NCBI GenBank assembly: GCA_963749715.1
Contig: CAVVNR010000003.1
Coordinates: forward strand, 62,001-126,000
Length of the DNA stretch: 64,000 nt
Reading direction: 5' to 3'
Origin: Roseiarcus sp963749715
Lineage (GTDB): Bacteria > Pseudomonadota > Alphaproteobacteria > Rhizobiales > Beijerinckiaceae
The notes below the pieces were generated by a model. The model did not search any database and was not told the DNA's origin. It saw nothing but the letters and a program-made list of their open reading frames with translations. Of the stretch, positions 35,100 through 45,470 are shown one piece after another. The position numbers were made by a program, and so were the translations under genes. The stretch's first letter is position 1. Every line of letters begins with the position of its first letter.

Positions 35100-36357
35100 T
35101 CATCCGCGCTCGGCTGTCCGCGCCGCGCCCGCTGCGTCGGCCAGACTTGAGAAACCCCTGGCCCCGACCACAAGCTCGCGCGCGAGCCTCAATGCCTTCA
35201 TCTCGCATTGCGCTCGCCGCTCGGGGTCGGCGATCGAATTCGAGGTCCTCGACATGGGCGAGGCCAAGGATGCGGCGGATCATCTTCAGCCCGGCGAAGG
35301 CCAATGTGTCCTCGAACAGCGCGCGCAGGAATCGCCCCCGCTCCTTCTCCATCGCCGCCCGGTCGTCGTCGGCAAGAAACAAACTCGCAGGATAGGCGTC
35401 GCCGGCCGGCGCCAAGCGCCACAAGTCGAGAAAGCGGTCATGGAACAGCGACCAGACGGTCTCGGCTTGCATGAGAATCCATTCGCGGTAGGCGTCGCGC
35501 GCGCCGGCGGAGGCCTCGTGCCCGCCTTGCGCGAAATAGGCGAGGAAAAGATTGCCGATCACCGCGCCGATATCGAACCCCATCGGCCCGATGAAGGCGA
35601 ATTCCGGGTCGATGACTCGTGTGTCCTCGGCTGTGACCATAATCGAGCCGGTATGCAGATCGCCATGGATCAGCGCCTCGGCGCTGGTCATGAACTGATA
35701 TTTGCGCGCCTGTGCGGCGACTTTCAGCGCGCTGTCGCGCTCGAACGCCTGCTTCTGCGCATCGAGATGGGGGCGCGTCCAGCGATTGAGCGGCGCCTCG
35801 CGATAGGGGTCGGTGAAGACGAGATCTTCGGTGATCTTGCAAAGCTCGGCGTTGGGGGCGAACAGCTCCACTCGCGCCTTGTGTTCCGCCGCCGTTCCCG
35901 CCAGCACCGAGGTGTTGAACAGGGTCGCGGCGAGAAACTCGGCGATGTCGGCGGCGAAGCGGGGATATCGAATTCCGCGAACGAGCCCTTTGCGCATGAT
36001 GACGTGCGGACGGAGATATTCCATCACGATCATCGCCTGGGCGCGGTCGAAGTGGAACACCTCCGGCGTCAGGCCGGGCGCGTGACGGGCCTGCTCGGTC
36101 AGCGCGCGATATTCGAACCAGGAGCGCTCGAGCGGCAGCGGCCAGGATTCGCCGACCAGACGAACATAAGGAAGCGCCTGCTTGACGACGACGCCGTCGC
36201 GCTCGCCCTCGGCGATGAACACCAGATTGAGATTGCCGTCGCCGACCTCGCGAATCCGCCATTCCGAGGGCCCGCCGCCGAGCCGTTCGCGAACGGCTGG
36301 AATATCGGCGAGCGCGCCGGCAAGCCGCGAGCCGTCGACGGGCGCGTAGGTCGCCAT
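35100..36357 (-). CDS. mtnK: S-methyl-5-thioribose kinase, C-terminal frameshift
   Basis: Phosphorylates methylthioribose to feed methionine salvage. Starts MATYAPVDGSRLAGALADIP; GDGNLNLVFIAEG is the nucleotide loop, KQALPYVRLVGESWPL, IVMEYLRPHVIMRKGLVRG, and the catalytic ALIHGDLHTGSIMVT with VIDPEFAFIGPMGFD. Near the end an extra A at 35237-35238 shifts the frame after HVEDLE; repaired, it continues SIADPERRAQCEMKALRLAREL to a stop at 35100, 418 residues, normal for MtnK. Five bases after the permease gene; last gene of the ABC operon. Confidence 0.93.
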
Positions 36358-36362
36358 GCCGT

Positions 36363-37400
36363 TCAGCCGGCCCGTTCGCCGCTTCGCGTGGCGCGCAGCC
36401 GTTCGGCGTAGACGTTGATGATGAGGGCGATGAGGAGGATGAGGCCGCGGATCAGGATTTTGAGGAAGCTGTCGATCTTCACGTAGTCGAGGCCGTTGTT
36501 GAGCACGCCGAGCACGAACAGGCCGACGATGGTGTTGCCGATGCCGCCGCGTCCGCCGAACAGGCTCGTGCCGCCGACCACCACCGCCGCGATCGCGTCG
36601 AGCAGGAAAGTGTCGAATTCGTTCTGCTGCGCGCTGCCGAAATAGGAGACGCCGATCATGCCGGCAACTCCCGAGCACATGGCCGAGATCACCATCACCG
36701 CCCCGACGATGAAACGGACGTTGACGCCCGAATATTCCGCCGCCTCTCGATTGCCGCCGACCATGTAAACGTAGCGGCCGAAGCGGGTGTAGGTCAGCAC
36801 GAGGTGGGCGACCAGCAGGAAGGTCGCCGCGACGATGATGATCCAGGGCACGCCGCCGATCGATTTCGAGCCGAGCGTCAGGATGAGGCCCGGGACGGTA
36901 TAGGCGATCTGCCCGCGCACCAGCACCGCCGAGACGCCGGCGCCGATCTGCATCATCGCCAGCGTCATGATGAACGACGGGATGCCGATGCGGGTGATGC
37001 CGAAAGCGGTGATGAGGCCGAGGCCGCAGCAGGCCGCGAGCGCGAGCAAGATCGCGATCGCACCCGGCATCGGCAGGTTGGCGATGTTGACGTAGTCCGG
37101 CTGTGCGGTGAAGAACGTCAGCACGATCGCCGTGGCGTTGGCCACCGCGCCGACGCTGAGATCGATTTCAGCGGTCAGGATGACGAAGGTCAGGCCGACG
37201 GCGATGATCGCGGTGACCGAGACCTGCTGGAGGATGTTCTCGAGATTGCCGAGCGAAGCGAAAGAGGGACTCGCGATGCTGAAGAAGCCGACGAGCGCGA
37301 TCAGGGTGATGAACGGGGCAATATTCCGCAGTTGATCGCGCAGGAAATCCCCGAGGCGAAAGGCGCGGGCGGAGCGCGCTTCGGCGCTTGGCGTGTCCAT
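36363..37400 (-). CDS. ABC transporter permease, ribose/monosaccharide type
   Basis: Inner-membrane permease of the RbsC/BPD_transp_2 family, 345 residues and about ten hydrophobic helices. SVGAVANATAIVLTF, GIPSFIMTLAMMQIGAGVSAVLVRGQ and the C-terminal AVVVGGTSLFGGRGGIGNTIVGLFVLGVLNNGL are typical. ATG 37400 chosen over the adjacent GTG. Lies between the ATPase and mtnK genes, so methylthioribose is the suggested cargo. Confidence 0.92.
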   Translation of the reverse strand: MDTPSAEARSARAFRLGDFLRDQLRNIAPFITLIALVGFFSIASPSFASLGNLENILQQVSVTAIIAVGLTFVILTAEIDLSVGAVANATAIVLTFFTAQPDYVNIANLPMPGAIAILLALAACCGLGLITAFGITRIGIPSFIMTLAMMQIGAGVSAVLVRGQIAYTVPGLILTLGSKSIGGVPWIIIVAATFLLVAHLVLTYTRFGRYVYMVGGNREAAEYSGVNVRFIVGAVMVISAMCSGVAGMIGVSYFGSAQQNEFDTFLLDAIAAVVVGGTSLFGGRGGIGNTIVGLFVLGVLNNGLDYVKIDSFLKILIRGLILLIALIINVYAERLRATRSGERAG

Positions 37401-37413
37401 CACGATCCCATCG

Positions 37414-38904
37414 TCAAGCGGCCGCCAACAGGCGATCCTTGCTGATTGCTTCGCCGGCGAACTCGTGCGCGATTTCGCCCTTGCGCATCACCAGCACGCG
37501 ATCGGCCAGCGAAAGCACGGTCTCCGGCTCGGTCGAGAAGACGACGATCGCGATGCCCTGGTCGCGCAAGCCGCGGACGATCCTGACCACGTCCTCCTTG
37601 GCGCCCACGTCCATGCCCCGGGTCGGCTCGGCGAGCAGCAGGATGCGCGGGCTATGCGTCAGCCACTTCGCCAGCGCCACCTTCTGCTGGTTGCCGCCGG
37701 AGAGCCCGCCGAGGCGCAATTCAATCTTGGGCGGGCGGATGTCGAGCGCCTTCACCTGCTCCGCCGCGATTTCGCGCTCGCGCTCGGGCTTCAAAAGCCA
37801 GCGCGACAGGCGCTCGAGGATGGCGATCGAAACGTTCTTGTAGACCGGCTCGTCGCCGAACAGCATCGAGCGGCGGCTTTCCGCGACATAGGCGACGCCT
37901 GCCGACTTGGCGGCGGCGGTGTTCGAAAGCGCCTTGACCTTGCCGTCGATCTCGAGCGAGCCGCTGTCGGCGCGAAGCCGCCCGAACAAAGTGCGCGCGA
38001 GCTCGAGCTGCCCGCAGCCCATGAAACCGTAGATGCCGAGCACCTCGCCGGCGCGCGCCTCGAACGTCACGTCGCGATAGGAGGGAAGAAGCGTGAGCCC
38101 CGCCGCCCGAAGGGCGACGGGCGCGTCGGGGCGGCTCGCGAGCGTGATCTCGCCGAGATAGCTCTCCTCGAGCTCCTCGCGGCCGGCGCCGATCATGCGC
38201 TCGATGATCCAGCCCTTGTCGATTGCCGGAGTGACCTCGGTGTCCGCGACGTTGCGGCCGTTGCGAAAGATGGTGATGGCGTCGGAAACTTTCAGGATAT
38301 CGTCGAGGAAATGCGAAATGAAGATGATGCTGCGGCCGCCCTCGCGCAGCTTGCCAAGCACAGCGAACAGGCGTTCGATCTCGGGCGGCGACAACGCCGA
38401 GGTCGGCTCGTCGAGAATGATGATGCGCGCGCCCGAGAACAGCACGCGCGAGAGCTCGACCAGTTGCTGCACGCCGATCGGAAAATCGCCGAGGCGCGCG
38501 CGCGGGTCGATGTCGAGGCCGAGATTCTTGAGCTGCTCGGCGGCCTCCGCCGCCATCCGCCGCCACGCCACGACCCCAAGGCGGTTGACCGGCTGGTGGC
38601 CGAGGAAGACGTTCTCCGCGACGCTGAGCTCCGGCGCGACGCTGAGCTCCTGATGCACCATGCCGATGCCGGCCGCCAGCGCGTCGCGCGACGACCGGAA
38701 ATGCACGTCCTTGCCGTCGACGCGCATGCGCCCTGCGTCCGCGCCGTGGACGCCGGCGATGATCTTCATCATCGTGCTCTTGCCCGCGCCGTTCTCGCCG
38801 GCCAGTCCATGGATCTGACCGGCGAGCAGCGTGAAGTCGACATCTCGAAGCGCCTGGACGCCGCCAAACGACTTCGAAACCCCCTTGAGTTCGAGCAGCG
38901 CCAT
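37414..38904 (-). CDS. Sugar-type ABC transporter ATP-binding protein (two ATPase domains)
   Basis: RbsA/MglA-like double ATPase of 496 residues. First domain: Walker A GENGAGKSTMMKI and IIILDEPTSAL. Second domain: GFMGCGQLELARTLFG, signature LSGGNQQKVALAKWL, and LLLAEPTRGMDVG. It drives the adjacent permease. It follows the binding-protein gene by 21 bases. Confidence 0.94.
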   Translation of the reverse strand: MALLELKGVSKSFGGVQALRDVDFTLLAGQIHGLAGENGAGKSTMMKIIAGVHGADAGRMRVDGKDVHFRSSRDALAAGIGMVHQELSVAPELSVAENVFLGHQPVNRLGVVAWRRMAAEAAEQLKNLGLDIDPRARLGDFPIGVQQLVELSRVLFSGARIIILDEPTSALSPPEIERLFAVLGKLREGGRSIIFISHFLDDILKVSDAITIFRNGRNVADTEVTPAIDKGWIIERMIGAGREELEESYLGEITLASRPDAPVALRAAGLTLLPSYRDVTFEARAGEVLGIYGFMGCGQLELARTLFGRLRADSGSLEIDGKVKALSNTAAAKSAGVAYVAESRRSMLFGDEPVYKNVSIAILERLSRWLLKPEREREIAAEQVKALDIRPPKIELRLGGLSGGNQQKVALAKWLTHSPRILLLAEPTRGMDVGAKEDVVRIVRGLRDQGIAIVVFSTEPETVLSLADRVLVMRKGEIAHEFAGEAISKDRLLAAA

Positions 38905-38925
38905 GGGCGAGACGTCGGCGGCGGT

Positions 38926-39957
38926 TCAGATCAGGAACTGCTCCTGCATCCAAAGCATTCCGTCGGCGTTGGCCTTGGTGACGACCGGCCCGTCGGTGAC
39001 GATGTTCTTAGGGATGCCGGCCTTCGCACCCTGGAGGACGGCTTGGACGCCGGCGACGATCGCCCCGCCATGGATGCGGCAGGACGGATTGCGGACGGTC
39101 GCGTACATCTGGCCATCCTGGACCGCCTTGATCGCCGGCGGCATGGCGTCGACGCCGCCGATCTTGATTTCGGTGCGGCCCTTGTTTTGCATGACCTTAT
39201 AGGCGGCGAGCGCCATGTCGTCGTTGTGGAAGAACGCCGCGTCGATCTTCGGATATTTCGTCAGCAGCGCCTCCCAGATGCGCGCGACCTTGGTCACGTC
39301 CCAGTCCGCGGGCTCATCATCGAGAACCTGGATCTTCGGAAATCTCGAGACGACCGATTTGAAGCCTCTCGCCCGCCCTTGAGCGCCCGTGTGACCGAGC
39401 GCGCCCTGGGTCATGACGATCGTGCCCTCGCCATTGATAGCATCGACAAGGGCCTGCGTGACGGACGCGCCCATAAACTCGTTATTTGGAGCAAGGTAGG
39501 TAAGGACGTTGATGGTGTCGAGCGGCGCGATCAGCGTATCCATGTCGATGACCGGAATGCCGGCGTCGATCATCTTGTTGACCGGGGCGTTGAGCGTGCC
39601 GATGCCGTACGCCTGGATGGCGACGAAATCCCATTTCTGCGAGGCCGCGTTGTCGATCGCTGTGCGCTGTTTCACCGCGTCGCCCTGGCCGTCGAACCAG
39701 GTGACGTCGACGTTGAACAGCTTGCCCCAATATTCGGCCGCCTGCTTGCCCTGCGCGCACCAGGTGAACTGCAATCCGGCGTTGGAGAAGGCGGCCTTGA
39801 GCGGCTTCTCCGACCTGCCGGCCGCCTCGGCCAGCGCTTCGGTGATCAGCGGATTGATCCCCATTCCGCCGAACAGGGCTGCGACGCCCGCGCCCGCAGC
39901 CGCTGCCTTGAGCAGCTTGCGGCGATCCTGTGATATATTTTTTGTTGTGTCCGTCAT
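38926..39957 (-). CDS. Sugar-type ABC substrate-binding protein with Tat-like signal
   Basis: Periplasmic-binding-protein (type 1) of 343 residues. The N-terminus contains DRRKLLKAAAAGAGVAALFGGM, a twin-arginine-like signal. KAAFSNAGLQFTWCAQGKQAAEYWG, GIPVIDMDTLIAPLDTINV, DAAFFHNDDMALAAYKVM and IGGVDAMPPAIKAVQDGQM are typical of ribose-type binding proteins. Coupled to MtnK, the ligand is inferred to be methylthioribose or a similar nucleoside-derived sugar. Start at ATG 39957. Confidence 0.9.
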   Translation of the reverse strand: MTDTTKNISQDRRKLLKAAAAGAGVAALFGGMGINPLITEALAEAAGRSEKPLKAAFSNAGLQFTWCAQGKQAAEYWGKLFNVDVTWFDGQGDAVKQRTAIDNAASQKWDFVAIQAYGIGTLNAPVNKMIDAGIPVIDMDTLIAPLDTINVLTYLAPNNEFMGASVTQALVDAINGEGTIVMTQGALGHTGAQGRARGFKSVVSRFPKIQVLDDEPADWDVTKVARIWEALLTKYPKIDAAFFHNDDMALAAYKVMQNKGRTEIKIGGVDAMPPAIKAVQDGQMYATVRNPSCRIHGGAIVAGVQAVLQGAKAGIPKNIVTDGPVVTKANADGMLWMQEQFLI

Positions 39958-40063
39958 TACTTCCTCCCTGCGACCCGGGCGCTCCGCGCCACTCGTCTCG
40001 CACGATCGACCATGCCATAGAAAATGCATGGGATTCAATACGCCTGCGCCTGTCCCTCACGCC

Positions 40064-40152
40064 GTCATTGCGAGCGAAGCGAAGCAATCCAGAGCCACCG
40101 CCGCCGCCCCACGAACCCTGGATTGCTTCGTCGCTTCGCTTCTCGCAATGAC
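40064..40152. repeat. Dispersed palindromic repeat, copy 3
   Basis: GTCATTGCGAGCGAAGCGAA at one end and TTCTCGCAATGAC at the other, with inner arms GAAGCAATCCAG and CTGGATTGCTTC. The best-preserved copy, in the divergent gap between the ABC operon and dapD. Confidence 0.9.
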
Positions 40153-40254
40153 GGGCCCAACCCGTCGGGCGCAGAATCCACGCTTCACCCCGCCGTTGAC
40201 AAGCCGCCGCCGGGCGAGGGAAACGTCCCGCGCTTTTCACCGACAGGACTGCCG

Positions 40255-41111
<857 letters not shown>

Positions 41112-41344
41112 GCGGCCAAGCTCGGTCAGTCCGAGCGGCGGAGCGGCGCCTGACAACCCGGGCGAAAGCGACGCTCCCCGCGCGGATTTCGATTGCGCCA
41201 AGCTTGAGCCATCGCGACAGCAATGCACGATGGCTGCAACTCGCCGCAAAGCAATTCGTGCTCGCGGCCGACGATCTGAACTGAGGCTGAACGCCGTCAA
41301 TGTCGCGTTCCGCCTGGACTCTCGCCGCCTGGGGCGCGCTCACT

Positions 41345-42193
41345 TCACCGCCCCATCGCCGCGGCGATCCCCTCCCTCAGGCCCTCGGCGGTCTGGGTCG
41401 CAAGCCCGACCCCGTCAAGGGCGCGGACGGCGGCGCCCACAAGCTCGGCGTTCGAGGCGGCGCGGGCGCCGTTCGGCAGCGCGAGATTGTTCTCGAAGCC
41501 GACCCGGGCGTGGCCGCCGAGCAGCGCCGCGGCGGTGATGCAACCGGTCTCGCGGCGGCCGAATGCGCACACGCTCCATGGATGGAACCGCGGTATGTCG
41601 GGCGCGATAAACGGCAGGAGGTCGCGCGGAATTGCGGTGCGCGTGAGCGCAAAGCGCCCGAGGACGTAGAGGACGGCAAGCTCCTCGAACGGGATGAGCC
41701 CCTGCTTCAGCATCGCCCCAAGCCGCGCCGCCTCGGCGGGCGTGTAGAGGATGATCTGCGGCCAGATGCGCATCTGCTTGAGCTTGCCGAGGAAGTCGCC
41801 GAAGTCCTTCTCGTCGGCCTTCTCCGGGGCGAGCTCGCGCAGCGCCAGCGACACCGCCTCGGGATTGGTCCTCAGGACCGCCGCCCTCTGCTCGGCGGGC
41901 GAATAGCGTCCAAGCGATTCGCTGGTGATTTGCAGCACCAGCCGGTCGCCGACCTCCTCGCAGATGCGCGCGATCGCCGCGCGATAGGCCTCGGGGTCGA
42001 GGCTGTGCCGGCCTTCGGCGTCGCGCACATGAAGGTGGATCATCGAGGCGCCGCGCTCGAGGCATTCGGCGGCCGCGCGGGCGAGCTCGTCGGCGGTCAG
42101 CGGCAGCGCCGGATGGTCGGCCTTGGTCTTGCGCCCGCCATTGGGCGCGACCGCCACGATCACCCTCCCTCGCGTCTCAACCGCCGCCGCCAC
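41345..42193 (-). CDS. BKACE family beta-keto acid cleavage enzyme (DUF849)
   Basis: Zinc enzyme of the 3-keto-5-aminohexanoate cleavage family, which uses acetyl-CoA to cleave beta-keto acids. 282 residues: VAVAPNGGRKTKADHPALPLTADELA, the metal histidines in SMIHLHVRDAEGRHSLDPEAYR, LQITSESLGRYSPAEQR and a C-terminal GHARVGFENNLALPNG. Substrate cannot be assigned. Divergent from an aminotransferase gene (84-base gap), consistent with an amino-acid-derived keto acid. Confidence 0.92.
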   Translation of the reverse strand: MAAAVETRGRVIVAVAPNGGRKTKADHPALPLTADELARAAAECLERGASMIHLHVRDAEGRHSLDPEAYRAAIARICEEVGDRLVLQITSESLGRYSPAEQRAAVLRTNPEAVSLALRELAPEKADEKDFGDFLGKLKQMRIWPQIILYTPAEAARLGAMLKQGLIPFEELAVLYVLGRFALTRTAIPRDLLPFIAPDIPRFHPWSVCAFGRRETGCITAAALLGGHARVGFENNLALPNGARAASNAELVGAAVRALDGVGLATQTAEGLREGIAAAMGR

Positions 42194-42277
42194 CGCGTTC
42201 CGCCTTTCCGCCGCTCGCCTCAGGCGCGTAGACTGGGCGAAGCCGCCCCTGTCTCAACGCCGCCATCGTACACGCCC

Positions 42278-43609
42278 ATGACGCACATACTGCATCGCGC
42301 CGCAAACGTTGTCATGCCCATCGCGGTTTCGGGCTCCGGCGTCGAGATCGTCGACGCCGGCGGCAAGCGCTATCTCGACGCCTCTGGCGGCGCGGCCGTC
42401 TCATGCCTCGGCCACGGCCATCCCGACGTCATCGCCGCCATGCATGAACAGCTCGACGCCCTCGCCTATGCGCACACCGCCTTTTTCACCACCGAGGTGG
42501 CCGAACGCCTCGCCGATCGCCTGATCGAGGACGCGCCGGCTGGGCTCACCCATGTCTATCTGGTCAGCGGCGGTTCCGAGGCGATCGAGGCGGCGCTCAA
42601 GATGGCGCGCCAGTACTTTGTCGAGATCGGCGAGCCTCAGCGCCGCCATGTCATCGCCCGGCGGCAGAGCTATCACGGCAATACGCTCGGCGCGCTCGCG
42701 GTCGGCGGCAATGCTTGGCGGCGCGCGCAATTCGAGCCCTTGCTGATCAAGAGCCATCACATCGACCCCTGCTACGCCTACCGGCTTAAGCGGGAGGGCG
42801 AGAGCGACGCCGACTATGCGGCGCGGGCCGCCCAGGCGCTCGAGGACAAAATCGTCGAGATCGGACCCGATCGCGTCATCGCCTTCGTCGCCGAGACCGT
42901 GGTCGGCGCCACCTTGGGCGCGGTCCTCCCGGTCGGCGATTATTTCAAGCGCATCCGGGCGATCTGCGACCGCTACGGCGTCCTGCTCATTCTCGACGAG
43001 GTGATGTGCGGCATGGGCCGAACCGGCACGTTGCACGCCTGCGAGCAGGAGGGCGTGGCGCCCGACTTGATGGCCATCGCCAAGGGCCTCGGCGGCGGCT
43101 ATCAGCCGATCGGCGCGGTCATGCTGTCGAAGCAAATATACGAAGCGTTCGCCGGCGGCTCGGGCGCGTTCCAGCACGGGCACACTTATATGGGCCATCC
43201 GATGGCCGCGGCCGCGGCGCTGGCGGTGCAGGACGTCATCCGGCGAGATCGCCTGCTCATGAACGTGGTCGAGATGGGCGCGAGGCTCGAACGGCGGCTG
43301 ACGGAGCGCTTTGCCCAACATCCGTTGGTCGGCGACATTCGCGGCCGCGGGCTCTTCTGGGCGCTCGAGCTCGTCGGCGACCGCGCCGGCAAGCGGCCGT
43401 TCGATCCGGCGTTGAAGGCGCACGCGCGCGTCAAGCGCGAGGCGATGGCGCGGGGCCTGATGGTCTATCCGATGGGCGGCACGGTCGACGGCGTTGAGGG
43501 CGACCACATCCTGCTCGCCCCGCCGTTCATCGTCGAGCCGTCGCAAATCGATGCGATCGTCGAGCGCCTCGGCGCCTCGCTCGAGGCCGCGCTCGCCGGC
43601 CTCGGATAG
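42278..43609 (+). CDS. Class III PLP-dependent aminotransferase
   Basis: 443-residue aspartate aminotransferase-superfamily class III enzyme. GAAVSCLGHGHPDVIAAM, VYLVSGGSEAIEAALKMARQY, RRQSYHGNTLGALAVGG, LILDEVMCGMGRTG and the PLP-binding lysine in DLMAIAKGLGGGYQPIGAVM. Substrate unknown; likely pairs with the divergent BKACE enzyme. ATG 42278 is the first start giving the family N-terminus. Confidence 0.93.
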   Translation: MTHILHRAANVVMPIAVSGSGVEIVDAGGKRYLDASGGAAVSCLGHGHPDVIAAMHEQLDALAYAHTAFFTTEVAERLADRLIEDAPAGLTHVYLVSGGSEAIEAALKMARQYFVEIGEPQRRHVIARRQSYHGNTLGALAVGGNAWRRAQFEPLLIKSHHIDPCYAYRLKREGESDADYAARAAQALEDKIVEIGPDRVIAFVAETVVGATLGAVLPVGDYFKRIRAICDRYGVLLILDEVMCGMGRTGTLHACEQEGVAPDLMAIAKGLGGGYQPIGAVMLSKQIYEAFAGGSGAFQHGHTYMGHPMAAAAALAVQDVIRRDRLLMNVVEMGARLERRLTERFAQHPLVGDIRGRGLFWALELVGDRAGKRPFDPALKAHARVKREAMARGLMVYPMGGTVDGVEGDHILLAPPFIVEPSQIDAIVERLGASLEAALAGLG

Positions 43610-43758
43610 CCCACGCAAAGGCCGCGCGCCCGCCATAGAAAGAGCGCAGTCCTTGTATGGAGAGCCGGTGCTTCCGTCGCGACGGAATATCTCCCACTAT
43701 CCCGCGCGGCGAACGCCAATTCGGCCAACCCAATCGACCGTCGAAAGGATTTCACTTC

Positions 43759-44475
43759 GTGGCGAACCGCATTCGATGGCTCGCGCTCGGTCTTCTGCCC
43801 GCTCTGATTGCGGCCGGGACTGCCCCTGCCCCTGCCCAGCAGCCGCCGCTTGACCTGCACACGCCGGCCGCGGCGGCGGAGAAACCCGCCAAACCTGCAA
43901 AAACCCCAGCCGCCGCGCCGCTTCCCGCCGCCGAAGCGGTGGCGCGCGCCGACGCCTGGCTCGACGCCATGCGCGTCATGACCGCCGATTTCGTTCAGAT
44001 CGGGCCGGACGGACGGCGTTCGGAGGGGCAGATCAGCCTCGAGCGCCCCGGCCGCATGCGGTTCGAATACACCCAGCCGGCGCGTTTCGAGATCGTCGCC
44101 GATGGCCGCAGCATCGCCGTCATCGACCGCAAGCTCGGCACCCAGGACGAGTATTTCATCGCCCAGACGCCGCTCAAATTTCTTCTCGCCGATCACATCG
44201 ACATGGCGCGCGACACAAGGGTGTTGAGCGTCGCTCAGGAGGGCAATTCGGTCACGATCGAAATCGAGGATAAGGCCGCGCTCGGCGGCACGGCGCATGT
44301 GACGCTGGTATTCGACGCCGCGACCTTCGCGCTGAGGCAGTGGACGGTGATCGACGCGCAAGGCTTCCAGACGGTGGTCACTCTGTTCAATCTCGATCTG
44401 ACCACCAGGCCGGACGCGGCCTTGTTCCACATCGACGAATTGCCGGCCAACCAGCCCGGCAACCGGCGGAAATGA
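43759..44475 (+). CDS. lolA: Outer-membrane lipoprotein carrier LolA
   Basis: Periplasmic chaperone that ferries lipoproteins to the outer membrane. 238 residues from GTG 43759 (AAAGGA 10 bases upstream): signal peptide (IRWLALGLLPALIAAGTAPAPA), an Ala/Pro-rich linker, and the LolA domain MRVMTADFVQIGPDGRRSEGQISLERPGRMRFEYTQP with FLLADHIDMARDTRVLSV. The linker is longer than in E. coli but common in Rhizobiales. Confidence 0.9.
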   Translation: MANRIRWLALGLLPALIAAGTAPAPAQQPPLDLHTPAAAAEKPAKPAKTPAAAPLPAAEAVARADAWLDAMRVMTADFVQIGPDGRRSEGQISLERPGRMRFEYTQPARFEIVADGRSIAVIDRKLGTQDEYFIAQTPLKFLLADHIDMARDTRVLSVAQEGNSVTIEIEDKAALGGTAHVTLVFDAATFALRQWTVIDAQGFQTVVTLFNLDLTTRPDAALFHIDELPANQPGNRRK

Positions 44476-44560
44476 TAGTCCCTGTGGGAAAACCGCCGGC
44501 GCGTCTTGCGCCCTTGGCCCGGCCGGTGAATTTGGCTTTGCCGATCGTCTGGGGCCGCGC

Positions 44561-45367
44561 ATGACGTTTTCCATCGCCACATGGAACATCAACTCGGTGC
44601 GTCTGCGCATCGATCTGGTCACGCGCTTTCTCGCCGAGCACCGTCCGGATGTCTTATGCCTGCAGGAGACGAAGTGCCCCGACGCCAATTTCCCGCACTC
44701 CGCGTTCCGCGACGCCGGCTATCCGCATATCGCGATCCACGGACAGAAGGGCTATCACGGCGTCGCCGTGGTTTCGCGCATCCCGTTCGCGACCTCGGCC
44801 AAGCGCGACTTTTGCGCCAAGGGCGACGCGCGACACCTGCATGTCGTTCTCGGCGACGACGCGCATGGGCTCGAACTCCACAATTTCTACGTGCCCGCCG
44901 GCGGCGACGAGCCTGACCCCGAGATCAACGCCAAATTCGCCCACAAGCTCGCCTTCGTCGACGAGATGGCCGATTGGGCCAATGACGAGAAGCCGGCGGC
45001 GGGCCGGTCGATCCTGGTCGGCGACCTCAACATCGCCCCGCTCGAACACGATGTCTGGAGCCATAAGGCGCTTCTGAGCGTGGTCAGCCACACGCCGATC
45101 GAGGTCGACAAGCTGAGACGCGCCCAGGACGCCGGCCCCTGGGTCGACGCGCTGCGCAAGTTCGTACCCGACGATCAGAAGCTCTACACCTGGTGGAGCT
45201 ATCGCTCGCCCGATTGGGCGAAGGTCAACAAGGGGCGCCGGCTCGACCACATCTGGGTGAGCCCCGCCCTCGCCGGCGCTGTCGAATCGATGCGCGTGCT
45301 GCGCGACGCCCGCGGCTGGAAGCGTCCCTCCGACCACGCCCCGGTGATGGCGAAATTGGCGCTGTAG
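44561..45367 (+). CDS. xth: Exodeoxyribonuclease III
   Basis: AP endonuclease/3' exonuclease of base-excision repair, 268 residues. WNINSVRLRIDL, DVLCLQETKCPD with the metal-binding Glu, HGVAVVSRIPF, GDLNIAPLEHDVWSHK and the catalytic SDHAPVMAKL at the end. Starts 85 bases after lolA; this lolA-xth order is frequent in Rhizobiales. Confidence 0.95.
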   Translation: MTFSIATWNINSVRLRIDLVTRFLAEHRPDVLCLQETKCPDANFPHSAFRDAGYPHIAIHGQKGYHGVAVVSRIPFATSAKRDFCAKGDARHLHVVLGDDAHGLELHNFYVPAGGDEPDPEINAKFAHKLAFVDEMADWANDEKPAAGRSILVGDLNIAPLEHDVWSHKALLSVVSHTPIEVDKLRRAQDAGPWVDALRKFVPDDQKLYTWWSYRSPDWAKVNKGRRLDHIWVSPALAGAVESMRVLRDARGWKRPSDHAPVMAKLAL

Positions 45368-45470
45368 AGACCCGAGCATGAGCAAGCGGGGCGTTGCCTG
45401 CCGATCCAATTCCCGCTGATATGGCCTTGCCCTGCATGGGCGCGCGAACGGCTGCGACTGGGATTCGGCA

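Noticed and set aside
34897..36300. A longer C-terminus for methylthioribose kinase (to 34897)
   Set aside because: The extension is Arg/Ser-rich out-of-frame sequence; the true end follows a one-base shift and stops at 35100.
37393..39933. An 846-codon open frame on the plus strand
   Set aside because: It is exactly antisense to the ABC transporter genes and arises from GC-rich third positions; the minus-strand proteins have clear family motifs.
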